Source of the DNA: Herbaspirillum sp. Sphag64
GTDB taxonomy: Bacteria; Pseudomonadota; Gammaproteobacteria; Burkholderiales; Burkholderiaceae_D
Direction of reading: 5' to 3'
DNA: 44,363 nt
Assembly: GCF_014192645.1 (NCBI RefSeq)
Contig: NZ_JACHYE010000019.1
Coordinates: forward strand, 1-44,363
Under the pieces are notes generated by a model that worked only from the letters and a program-made list of their open reading frames with translations, was not told the origin of the DNA and searched no databases. A program made the translations under genes and the position numbers. This document shows positions 1 through 5,716 of the stretch, one piece after another; the stretch's first letter is position 1, and each line of letters begins with the position of its first letter.

Positions 1-27
1 CTGTTCTTCTGAAAAACGCTTCTTCAT
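1..27 (-). CDS. IS3-family transposase OrfA, 5' end only
   Basis: Only the first nine codons (MKKRFSEEQ) are in the window; the gene runs off the left edge on the minus strand. This N-terminus is typical of the HTH-containing OrfA of IS3-family elements, which works with OrfB (DDE transposase, made by frameshift) to move the element. An AAGGAG ribosome-binding site lies 7 bases upstream of the ATG at 27. The terminal inverted repeat should fall somewhere in about 60-100, so the inner end of the insertion sequence is here and the rest is outside. Whether the element is intact cannot be seen. Confidence 0.6.
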
Positions 28-335
28 GTCTAATCTCCTTACAGGATGGGATTAGACTCTAATTTCGAATGCTACTCAAATGTGGGGAGACGTCGGCTAA
101 GCCGGGTGTGCGAATGGTGGTAGTGAGGCGTTTGCGGCACGCCAAGGGCAATGTAGGTTGTGCTGGTATCTACTGAAGACCGGAGGCTTAAATCTTAGGC
201 GGTGTTCTTCTTAAACATGTCGCGGTCGGGCGGTTTGTTGCCCGATGTTTGCCGTAGGGGCCGGGTCGGTAGACTAACGCGTAGCGTTCCCCGTAGCCGG
301 CAAGCAAGCATGTTTAAAGCGATGCATAGTAAAAT
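28..335. other. Non-coding stretch between the IS end and the SOS promoter
   Basis: No convincing gene. It holds the 5' leader and presumed terminus of the IS3 element (to about 100). A nine-base inverted repeat follows: TTAAACATG at 211-219 and CATGTTTAA at 309-317. Inside it is a small GC hairpin, CGGGC/GCCCG, near 226-244. The inverted repeat could be a short relic of a mobile element, but no target duplication is evident. Confidence 0.35.
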
Positions 336-364
336 TTGAATACTGTGAATTTATACAGTATTAT
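336..364 (+). promoter_or_regulatory. Sigma70-type promoter of the HigB/HigA-ImmA/beta operon
   Basis: TTGAAT (336-341), a 17-base spacer and TATTAT (359-364) form a near-consensus sigma70 promoter about 75 bases upstream of the first gene. The spacer is filled almost entirely by a LexA box, and the predicted start point near 371 falls on a separate palindrome. Spacing and match are seen directly; activity is inferred. Confidence 0.75.
343..358. promoter_or_regulatory. LexA (SOS) operator
   Basis: CTGT-N8-ACAG with an AT-rich centre, an exact match to the LexA box used in gamma- and betaproteobacteria. It sits between the -35 and -10 elements, so bound LexA would block RNA polymerase and DNA damage would derepress the operon downstream. 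No other CTGT-N8-ACAG site was noticed in front of a gene here. Confidence 0.75.
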
Positions 365-368
365 TGTG

Positions 369-389
369 ATGTTCCCATTTTGGGAACAT
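369..389. promoter_or_regulatory. Palindromic operator 1 (probable HigA-type site)
   Basis: ATGTTCCCA, three central bases, TGGGAACAT: perfect nine-base arms overlapping the predicted transcription start. It shares the half-site TGTTC/GAACA with the palindrome at 417-437. Paired operators before a toxin-antitoxin operon are typical of autoregulation by the antitoxin HTH, here presumably the HTH protein at 715-1932. Confidence 0.65.
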
Positions 390-416
390 GTTGACATTTC
401 TTTGCGTTCTGATATT

Positions 417-437
417 CTGTTCCCAAATCGTGAACAG
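417..437. promoter_or_regulatory. Palindromic operator 2
   Basis: CTGTTC, nine bases, GAACAG, directly before the first start codon (440). It shares half-sites and total length (21 bases) with operator 1; the centres are 48 bases apart. It lies in the untranslated leader, so it could act as a second repressor site or as a small RNA hairpin that hides the start of the first gene. Confidence 0.55.
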
Positions 438-439
438 AT

Positions 440-709
440 ATGGTTATGAAACTACTGGGACGTAATAAATTGCAACTTTTGCGCGGTCTTGACGCCACAA
501 CAGATGTTTGGTTGGTTAACTGGATTTCTGAAGTGGTGAATGCTTCTTGGAAACATCCTGGTGATGTCATTAAGCAGTTTCCAACAGTCACAGCGGCAAA
601 TGTTGATGTGTTTCTATTCCGTGTGGCCTCGCAACCGCATTCAATTCAGCTGTCGATTATGTTTCCGTTGAATATTGCGGTCGTTACCGATTTGAAAAAT
701 ATGTCTTAA
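440..709 (+). CDS. HigB-like toxin-fold protein, C-terminally divergent
   Basis: An 89-residue protein resembling the HigB (RelE-superfamily) mRNA interferases. The MKLLGRNKL start, a central Trp followed by W-K-x-P-x-D-V and F-P segments, and a V-F-x-F-x-V strand align with HigB. Normal HigB toxins continue with a Tyr-Arg-Leu strand and end in a W-x-GTH-x-EY segment that carries catalytic residues; this protein ends in VVTDLKNMS and has no GTH motif. It may therefore be a weakened toxin, a repurposed one or a decayed one. No clear Shine-Dalgarno sequence precedes ATG 440 (ATG 446 is an alternative start). It is the first gene of a three-gene operon, five bases from the next, under a LexA box and two palindromes. 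Family assignment is fairly safe; activity is not. Confidence 0.65.
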   Translation: MVMKLLGRNKLQLLRGLDATTDVWLVNWISEVVNASWKHPGDVIKQFPTVTAANVDVFLFRVASQPHSIQLSIMFPLNIAVVTDLKNMS

Positions 710-714
710 TTGCA

Positions 715-1932
715 ATGAAAACTAAGGTTGAACCTAAAGTAATACGCTCTGATGAGCAATATCATGAGTATCTTGGGGAAATCCAGCGTTTGATGGCTGG
801 AATGCCTATCATCGGATCGCCAGCTGCGGACAGGTTAGAACTCTTGTCGGTGTTGGTCGATTCTTATGAGAATCAAAAGTACCCTGTTGAAACTCCTGAT
901 CCAATTGATGCAATTCTTTTCCGAATGGAAGAGCAGGGGCTAAAGCAAACCGATCTTGTCCCGTATTTTGGGACGAGAAGTCGAGTATCTGAAGTCTTGG
1001 CTAGGAAGAGGCCGCTCACTGTTCAGATGATTCGAGCCCTGTCTATTGGTTTGGGTATCTCTACAGAGACGCTAGTGGGACTGTCTGTGCCATCTCAAGC
1101 GCAGAAAGGCGATAACCTTGATTGGGGGAAGTTTCCCATTAAGGAAATGGTCGCCAGGGGATGGGTTCGAAAACTAACGGATAAGGCGTCGGATTCGATT
1201 GAAGAGCTTGTTCAGCGTTTCATTGCTGATATTGGAATTCAATTCGGCGATGCAGCTTTTAAGCGTACGTTGAGCGGTGATGCGTATTCGCCGAGTACCA
1301 AATATGCCTTGTTTGCATGGCTGGCGAAAGTGATACAGCTGAGTCGAGAGAAAAAATCGAACTTAGGAAGGTTTGATGCAGAGATTTTTTCTGTTTCCTT
1401 CTTGAAAGAGCTTGCTCAATTAAGTTGGTTTGAACAAGGACCTCTTTTGGCTGTGGAATTTTTAGAGAAGCATGGAATTGCAGTTGTCATTGAGCCTCAT
1501 CTAAAAGGAACAATGCTGGATGGGGCAGCACTTAAAGATGCAGATGGAACTCCGATCGTAGCGTTAACTTTGCGTTTTGATCGACTAGATAATTTTTGGT
1601 TTACCTTGATGCATGAAGTGGCTCATCTATGGAAGCATATTGGCGCTGACGAAACGTTTTTAGATAATCTAGATGCCGCATCTGAAGACCGTCGCGAGGT
1701 CGAGGCAAATCGCATAGCCAGGGAATCCTTTATTCCACGAGTAGTTTGGAAACGAAGCGATGCATATTTGTCGCCTAGTCGGGAGTCGATAGATCGGCTT
1801 TCACGTGAGCTGAAAATTCATCCGTCAATTATTGCCGGTCGAGTTCATCGAGAAAAAAATAACTATCAACTGTTTCCTGAGTTGATAGGGCAGGGTGAAG
1901 TGCGAAAGCTCTTCAATTTAGAGGTTGTTTAA
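715..1932 (+). CDS. HigA-type HTH antitoxin fused to an ImmA/IrrE-type metalloprotease
   Basis: A 405-residue two-domain protein. Residues about 60-125 form an XRE/HigA helix-turn-helix (P-D-P-I-D-A-I, then GLKQTDLVPYFGTRSRVSEVL, the usual HigA wording). Residues about 230-345 form a gluzincin domain of the ImmA/IrrE family (PF06114), with HEVAH at 300-304 and a likely third zinc ligand, Glu330, in EANRIA. ImmA proteases cleave phage or ICE repressors after DNA damage, and IrrE/DdrO pairs work similarly. A single chain carrying both DNA binding and protease could repress the operon, counteract the HigB-like partner, or cleave a repressor. It starts five bases after the first gene without its own ribosome-binding site, which suggests translational coupling. 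Confidence 0.85.
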   Translation: MKTKVEPKVIRSDEQYHEYLGEIQRLMAGMPIIGSPAADRLELLSVLVDSYENQKYPVETPDPIDAILFRMEEQGLKQTDLVPYFGTRSRVSEVLARKRPLTVQMIRALSIGLGISTETLVGLSVPSQAQKGDNLDWGKFPIKEMVARGWVRKLTDKASDSIEELVQRFIADIGIQFGDAAFKRTLSGDAYSPSTKYALFAWLAKVIQLSREKKSNLGRFDAEIFSVSFLKELAQLSWFEQGPLLAVEFLEKHGIAVVIEPHLKGTMLDGAALKDADGTPIVALTLRFDRLDNFWFTLMHEVAHLWKHIGADETFLDNLDAASEDRREVEANRIARESFIPRVVWKRSDAYLSPSRESIDRLSRELKIHPSIIAGRVHREKNNYQLFPELIGQGEVRKLFNLEVV

Positions 1933-1950
1933 GTAATTTAGGAGCAACGC

Positions 1951-3039
1951 ATGAATCCCCAATATGTCCCGATTTTAAAAGCTAAACCAGGTGAATTGAA
2001 GGCACTTGAGAAGCTGTCGACGCGGTCTGTTAGCAAGGTTTTGCCACTTTTTGATTTGCATCGTCAGAAAGACGGCGTCGCCGCGATGGATCACCTAGAT
2101 AAGCTAGCCTTTCTGATCTCTTCGGCTTGGACTGGTGGGCAGGTGTTTGTTGATATCCCCAAATGGAAGCCTAACGCTCAAGCGGAAAACGGAGAGCATG
2201 TTCTTGCGTATGCATGCTCGCAACTCTCTATGCTTGGTGTTCCAGCTAGTGCTGTGGCGTCTTATGATCGTTGGGACGACCCCGAATATCAACGTGCGTT
2301 AGCCGGGCTAAGCGAAGAAGGGCAAAAGAGATTTTGTATTCGCTTGGAAAAGGATGCACTGGAGGATGTCGGTGATCCTGATTATTTCATGGATAAGCTT
2401 GACGAACTTATGGATCGTTTGGCCATAGTCCCGTCGGATTGCTTTGTTGTGGTAGATCTCGGTGATATTTTCCATTCTGCTGTAGTGGATTTAATGCCGC
2501 TTGTGACGGATGCACTTACGTTGCTTGAACCCATCGGATTCGGTGGAATTGTGGTTGCCGGTTGCTCTCTGCCTACAACGGTAAATCAAGCAGTGAAAAA
2601 AATTAATTCCGCGGGATTTGTTGAGCGCCGAGAAGCCGTGCTTTGGAAGTCAATCTGCGCGGAGCGCCGCAATACAGATATCATTTTCGGGGACTACGGT
2701 ATACGTAATCCCAGTGGTGAAGAAGATGTGATTGCGCCAAACATGAACGGTAAGATTCGCTATACCCTGGCGAATCGTTATTTGGTTGTACGCGGCCACT
2801 CAATCCAGGTTCCCCCGAAAGGTGCGCAGACGCACGCCTTGGCTCAATATGTAATTGCTTCTGGTCACTACATGGGGCCGGCGTTTAGCTGGGGCGATCA
2901 GCGTATTCAAGATTGTGCAAATTTAGTGTTTAAGGGTAATGCTGGTGATTGGATTGCAATCGATACAAATCATCATTTGGAGGCGGTGCTTGCAGAAATA
3001 TTTGAATTTCAGCGGCATGTCGCAACGCTTGCTCCGTAA
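1951..3039 (+). CDS. Phage T4 beta-protein family (PF14350-like)
   Basis: A 362-residue protein opening with YVPILKAKPGELKALEKLS and then VLPLFDL, the signature of the beta-protein family (named after a phage T4 protein) found in phages and bacterial defence islands. A VVVDLGDIF strand near residues 166-175 resembles a TIM-barrel-like core. No biochemical role is firmly established. It follows the HigA-ImmA gene by 18 bases with a good AGGAG site, so it belongs to the same LexA-linked operon. By position it is a candidate effector or sensor of the module. It has no signal peptide or membrane segment. AT-rich codon use matches its two partners and differs from the metabolic genes right of 5.6 kb. 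Confidence 0.75.
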   Translation: MNPQYVPILKAKPGELKALEKLSTRSVSKVLPLFDLHRQKDGVAAMDHLDKLAFLISSAWTGGQVFVDIPKWKPNAQAENGEHVLAYACSQLSMLGVPASAVASYDRWDDPEYQRALAGLSEEGQKRFCIRLEKDALEDVGDPDYFMDKLDELMDRLAIVPSDCFVVVDLGDIFHSAVVDLMPLVTDALTLLEPIGFGGIVVAGCSLPTTVNQAVKKINSAGFVERREAVLWKSICAERRNTDIIFGDYGIRNPSGEEDVIAPNMNGKIRYTLANRYLVVRGHSIQVPPKGAQTHALAQYVIASGHYMGPAFSWGDQRIQDCANLVFKGNAGDWIAIDTNHHLEAVLAEIFEFQRHVATLAP

Positions 3040-3216
3040 TGAGCCGTTCAGCTTTCGCTCCATTGACAGGTAGGTTGAATTGGGAACGTAGTGGGCAAAA
3101 ATGATTCGCTACCATTAAGTGCGAACCATGAGCCATTGGATTTGTATCCTCTTAAGCACAACGCCAAAAAGTAGCGAAAGCCACAACGGGGTCTGAGATG
3201 GCTGCTAATACCGTGG

Positions 3217-3861
3217 CTAACTTGCGTCTTGATTCCCCGCCTGTCTGTTTGTAACTACCTGCACAATAGCATTTTCGATGGTGGGCGCCGTTGTGTGATC
3301 CGCCTGCTTGGCTTGGGCTGACGCAAACGCCGCACTCAATGATGTCGACGGCGCTTTTGCCGCTACTTGCGCCGGAGCTAATGCCTGAGCCGTAACTGCT
3401 TCATCCTTCGGAAGGAGGCTGCCAGCGTTAATCGCTTTGATTACTGCTTTTTGGATCTGGGTAACCAATTCAGAAGGCAATGTCAGCGACATTTTGGGAT
3501 CCGGATGAAATGGATTGAGCCTATCTTTACTGACCTGTTGTATCTGTTCGCCTAGCGCCCAGCGGTCCGTATTTTCCTCAAAATAATCATGGCCCACAAT
3601 CAATGACCCAGCGATAGGGACATGGTATTTGGTTGTGGTTGTGCTCTTGCCTTCTGTTTTAGACAGTGGAACTACTAAGCATCCTCCTGTCATTTTACCG
3701 TTCAGTACAACAACAAGACGTTTCTTAACCATCTCTGGAGGCATGCGCCCATTTGTTGTGAGGCCGGCTCGAACAGGTTCGCCTGTGGGGGCACGCTTAT
3801 AATCATCACCGAAGTCACACTGAAGCACTTCTCCGACAGCAGGGTTGCGAGTAATAGACAT
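3217..3861 (-). CDS. PemK/MazF-family toxin-like protein with long Ala-rich tail
   Basis: A 214-residue protein. Residues 1-120 match the PemK/MazF endoribonuclease fold: G-E-V-L-x-C-D-F-G near the start, then PPEMVKKRLVVVLN, and GGCLVVPLSKTEG. These enzymes cut mRNA at short motifs. The last 70 residues (about 145-214) are low-complexity and rich in Ala and Gln, and are unusual for a MazF of about 110 residues. No classical MazE/PemI antitoxin is beside it; the HTH protein eleven bases upstream would have to fill that role. The start has only a weak purine-rich AAGAAAGAAG site. It converges with the beta-protein gene across 177 bases. Family call good; toxicity unknown. Confidence 0.75.
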   Translation of the reverse strand: MSITRNPAVGEVLQCDFGDDYKRAPTGEPVRAGLTTNGRMPPEMVKKRLVVVLNGKMTGGCLVVPLSKTEGKSTTTTKYHVPIAGSLIVGHDYFEENTDRWALGEQIQQVSKDRLNPFHPDPKMSLTLPSELVTQIQKAVIKAINAGSLLPKDEAVTAQALAPAQVAAKAPSTSLSAAFASAQAKQADHTTAPTIENAIVQVVTNRQAGNQDAS

Positions 3862-3872
3862 CTTCTTCTTTC

Positions 3873-4397
3873 TTATTCATTGTTTATTTGTTCGGCCAAT
3901 ATTTCGCCTTCTGCCTTGCTTAGCTTGAGGGCAGCTAAGCCTCCCCGTTTGGCGACAGCTTTTCGCAACTCCTCTACAGATGAAAACTCTGGTTCCAGTT
4001 TCTTTAGTTGTGCTACCAATCCGGACAGATCGTAATAGTTGCTTTGCTGCCCTTTATGGTCGACAAAACGATCCACCCTTTTAATGTAGCCACGGTCTTC
4101 TAATTCAGTTAAGTACCGCTGAACTTGGCGCGGACTTAGATTGCATCTGCCGGCAATACTCGCTTTGCTCGGAAATGGCAGTTGCTCGGCGTACCACCAA
4201 TGATCGATAATGTGAAGAAGAATCACCAACTGGACAGGACTGATGCCCAGTCGGGCTTGCCCGCGCAATAGCAGCGAAGGAATTACGCAAAACCCTAGGC
4301 CCAGCACCGCTTTGCCCCACTTTTTGGATGACGTTTGCTGTCCTTCTTTTTTCGGGCGATCTGCGATCTCGTCTTCACCATTCACATTTTCTACCAT
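3873..4397 (-). CDS. Winged-helix (MarR/replication-initiator-like) DNA-binding protein
   Basis: A 174-residue protein. Residues about 50-118 form a winged helix: SPVQLVILLHIIDHWW, then PSKASIAGRCNLSPRQVQRYLTELEDRGYIKR, a pattern seen in helix-turn-helix domain proteins of plasmids and islands. The ATG at 4397 is preferred over an upstream GTG because GAGG lies five bases before it. It is co-transcribed with the PemK/MazF-like gene (11-base gap). Likely roles are autoregulator or antitoxin of that toxin, or an island maintenance protein; the sequence cannot decide. The C-terminus is charged and could contact the partner. Confidence 0.7.
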   Translation of the reverse strand: MVENVNGEDEIADRPKKEGQQTSSKKWGKAVLGLGFCVIPSLLLRGQARLGISPVQLVILLHIIDHWWYAEQLPFPSKASIAGRCNLSPRQVQRYLTELEDRGYIKRVDRFVDHKGQQSNYYDLSGLVAQLKKLEPEFSSVEELRKAVAKRGGLAALKLSKAEGEILAEQINNE

Positions 4398-4582
4398 CGC
4401 CACCTCGAGTCATTAGAATGGAGTGAAGATACGCCCATGCGAAAGCAAAATCAATTCAAAACTATGTATTATGTGTCTCCGGGGTGAGGGACATGAGTGT
4501 CTAAGGGGCGGGAGTCAAAAATGACTCCCTAAGTATATGAAATTGGGAGCGTATGAAACAAAGCATATGTATAGTCTAAAAT
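4398..4582. other. Intergenic region with perfect hairpin at 4510-4529
   Basis: Upstream of the HTH gene. It contains GGGAGTCA-AAAA-TGACTCCC (4510-4529), an eight-base perfect stem. This could be an operator for the HTH protein or a terminator-like hairpin without a T-run. The stretch before 4583 is AT-rich and presumably holds the promoter of the RNA units, but no unambiguous -35/-10 pair is seen. Confidence 0.45.
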
Positions 4583-4726
4583 ACCGGGAGATCTACATGT
4601 CTCCCGGTTGTGACTGTCGAATATTTTTGGCATACTCTCGTCATCGCCCATCGAGGTCAGTAGTAAATTTTTTTCCCCTAGAGGGATACGCAAACGCCCA
4701 GCTCGAAAGACTGGGCGTTTGTCATT
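4583..4726 (+). ncRNA. Structured small RNA candidate, tandem unit A
   Basis: A nine-base 5' stem (ACCGGGAGA 4583-4591 with TCTCCCGGT 4600-4608) is followed by a variable linker and a conserved block (4643-4726). That block carries CGAGGTCAGTAGTAAA, a T-run, a small CCC/GGG hairpin and the hairpin at 4691-4721. Unit B repeats the whole layout 159 bases downstream. The 5' stem is kept in B, with a compensatory G-C to A-T pair at one position, which argues for selection on RNA structure. No open reading frame is shared. Function unknown; no Rfam family is recognised by eye. The + strand is inferred from the hairpin being at the 3' end. Confidence 0.6.
4691..4721 (+). terminator. Terminator hairpin of RNA unit A
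   Basis: CAAACGCCCAG (4691-4701) pairs with CTGGGCGTTTG (4711-4721): 11 base pairs with a CGAAAG-type loop, closely resembling the rrnB T1 terminator. The following T-run is weak (GTCATTTG), so termination efficiency is uncertain. Confidence 0.7.
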
Positions 4727-4742
4727 TGTACTTACGTATACG

Positions 4743-4883
4743 CCGAGAGACATCTATGTCTATCGGTTGTCTCTAGCGGCTGTATATGGGATACTCCTTC
4801 TATCGCCCATCGAGGTCAGTAGTAAATTTTTCCCCTAGAGGGATACGCAAACGCCCAGTTCGAAAGACTGGGCGTTTGTCATT
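4743..4883 (+). ncRNA. Structured small RNA candidate, tandem unit B
   Basis: Second copy of the unit at 4583-4726. The 5' hairpin is CCGA, one mismatch, AGACAT / ATGTCT, TCGG (4743-4766). The conserved 3' block 4802-4883 differs from unit A's 4643-4726 by one substitution (C to T in the terminator loop) and two fewer T in the T-run. The linker is clearly less conserved than the block. The pattern of conserved structure, variable linker and conserved tail suggests two related RNAs with different specificity, or a processed tandem transcript. Confidence 0.6.
4848..4878 (+). terminator. Terminator hairpin of RNA unit B
   Basis: Same 11-base-pair stem as unit A (CAAACGCCCAG/CTGGGCGTTTG) with a TTCGAAAGA loop. 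The downstream T-run is short. Confidence 0.7.
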
Positions 4884-4971
4884 CTGGGACCATTTTATAG
4901 ATGATCCCATGTTGGCCAGTTTTTAGAGTGAAAAATGGGAGGGGGTTTTGGGATGTGATTCTTCCCGATAA

Positions 4972-5223
4972 TTAGCGATTATGCAAAACCGGAAAAAGAC
5001 ATTGAATCCCGCCTTTTTGATTGAAGCAGTTCAATGTGTTAGCTGTCTCTTCTGCAAAAAAGACGTAGATTATTACGGCGAGGATCGCTGCAATAATTAG
5101 GCCGCCAATGACGGGGTGTTGCTTAAACATCAAATCAAGCTTCTCGCGGAGTTGTCGTAAAAAAACCGCTGCAACTAATATCAAAAAAGCCAGTATTGCG
5201 ATGTTCCCTGCGCTGAAATTCAT
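4972..5223 (-). CDS. Small membrane protein with two transmembrane helices
   Basis: An 83-residue protein. Start ATG 5223 (MNFSAGN) is chosen because AAAGGGG lies six bases upstream; a longer reading from 5250 lacks a site. Helix 1 spans about residues 5-23 (NIAILAFLILVAAVFL) and helix 2 about 38-58 (VIGGLIIAAILAVIIYVFF). They are joined by a basic loop containing RQLREKL and K, and two Cys occur near the C-terminus. No family is recognised. Small two-helix proteins in mobile islands are often holin-like, abortive-infection or type I-toxin-like, but nothing here proves any of these. It sits between the tandem RNAs and the attachment site and is transcribed toward the RNAs. Confidence 0.6.
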   Translation of the reverse strand: MNFSAGNIAILAFLILVAAVFLRQLREKLDLMFKQHPVIGGLIIAAILAVIIYVFFAEETANTLNCFNQKGGIQCLFPVLHNR

Positions 5224-5493
5224 ATATCCCCTTTCGTTAAGATTTGCCATTGAGCAATTTTATCTTGTAATTATTGAACTTAGGGTTACTGGGCGCAAGT
5301 CGTAGCGTCAACATGGTAAAAAATATCTCGCTGAGTAGGCAATTTTTCGAGTCTTCCAAAAAATAGCACCATGTATATGGCTGGTTCAACAAAGGTTCAA
5401 CGCGGTCGAATATTGGAAGTCACGTAAAGGTGGCTAATGGGGCTGGATGTCTTATTTAGTTGGATGTAGATCACTAATGTCACATGATGAATG

Positions 5494-5541
5494 GGACTCA
5501 TAATCCGTTGGTGCCGTGTTCGACTCACGGGGGGGCCACCA
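5494..5541 (+). other. tRNA-Met(CAT) 3' fragment: attachment-site remnant, island right end
   Basis: The sequence carries an anticodon loop CTCATAA (CAT at 5499-5501), a 3' anticodon strand, a variable loop, a T stem-loop CCGTG-TTCGACT-CACGG, the seven-base acceptor strand GGGGGCC, discriminator A and CCA (5539-5541). The 5' half (acceptor strand, D arm) is absent: the bases upstream do not pair and lack any D-arm motif. The anticodon stem already mismatches at 5492-5493. A tRNA 3' half alone is the hallmark of integrase-driven insertion into a tRNA gene, at the end distal to the restored gene. A Met elongator tRNA is the best fit; Ile2 with the same anticodon is possible. Confidence 0.85.
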
Positions 5542-5547
5542 GTACAG

Positions 5548-5589
5548 AAGCGGCTTAGCGCCTTATCGCGCTAGGCCGCTTTTTCTTTT
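5548..5589 (+). terminator. Strong intrinsic terminator of the original tRNA gene
   Basis: A 14-base-pair stem (5548-5561 with 5568-5581, one G-T wobble) and a six-base loop are followed by TTTTTCTTTT. It lies seven bases after the tRNA CCA, so it is probably the native terminator of the tRNA gene and marks core chromosome to its right. Confidence 0.85.
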
Positions 5590-5716
5590 GCTGGGGGATT
5601 TTTTGCCTGTTCAGATCATTTTTATGATCTGCCACCACCAGTATTGCGCAAGATCGGTCAAGATTGGCATACCCATCAGGTCCTATGATTGGTTCTGCAG
5701 CAGGTAAACCGAGCCA

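Larger units (their letters stand above)
4583..4883. repeat. Imperfect tandem duplication, period 159 bases
   Basis: The 5' hairpins (4584 and 4743) and the conserved blocks (4643 and 4802) are each offset by exactly 159 bases. The 3' block of about 82-84 bases is nearly identical, while the linker between hairpin and block has diverged. The spacing is far too long for a CRISPR array and the units contain no direct short repeats. Confidence 0.85.

Noticed and set aside
4583..4883. CRISPR array or type III toxin-antitoxin RNA repeat array
   Set aside because: Only two units with a 159-base period and no short regular repeats or spacers; no ToxN-, CptN- or TenpN-like gene, Cas gene or reverse transcriptase (retron) is present in the window.
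5440..5541. Complete tRNA gene
   Set aside because: No 5' acceptor strand or D arm upstream; the anticodon stem is broken at its outer bases. Only the 3' half is there.
5516..5707. Open frame of 63 codons across the tRNA terminator
   Set aside because: It reads through the tRNA fragment and the terminator hairpin; no ribosome-binding site.
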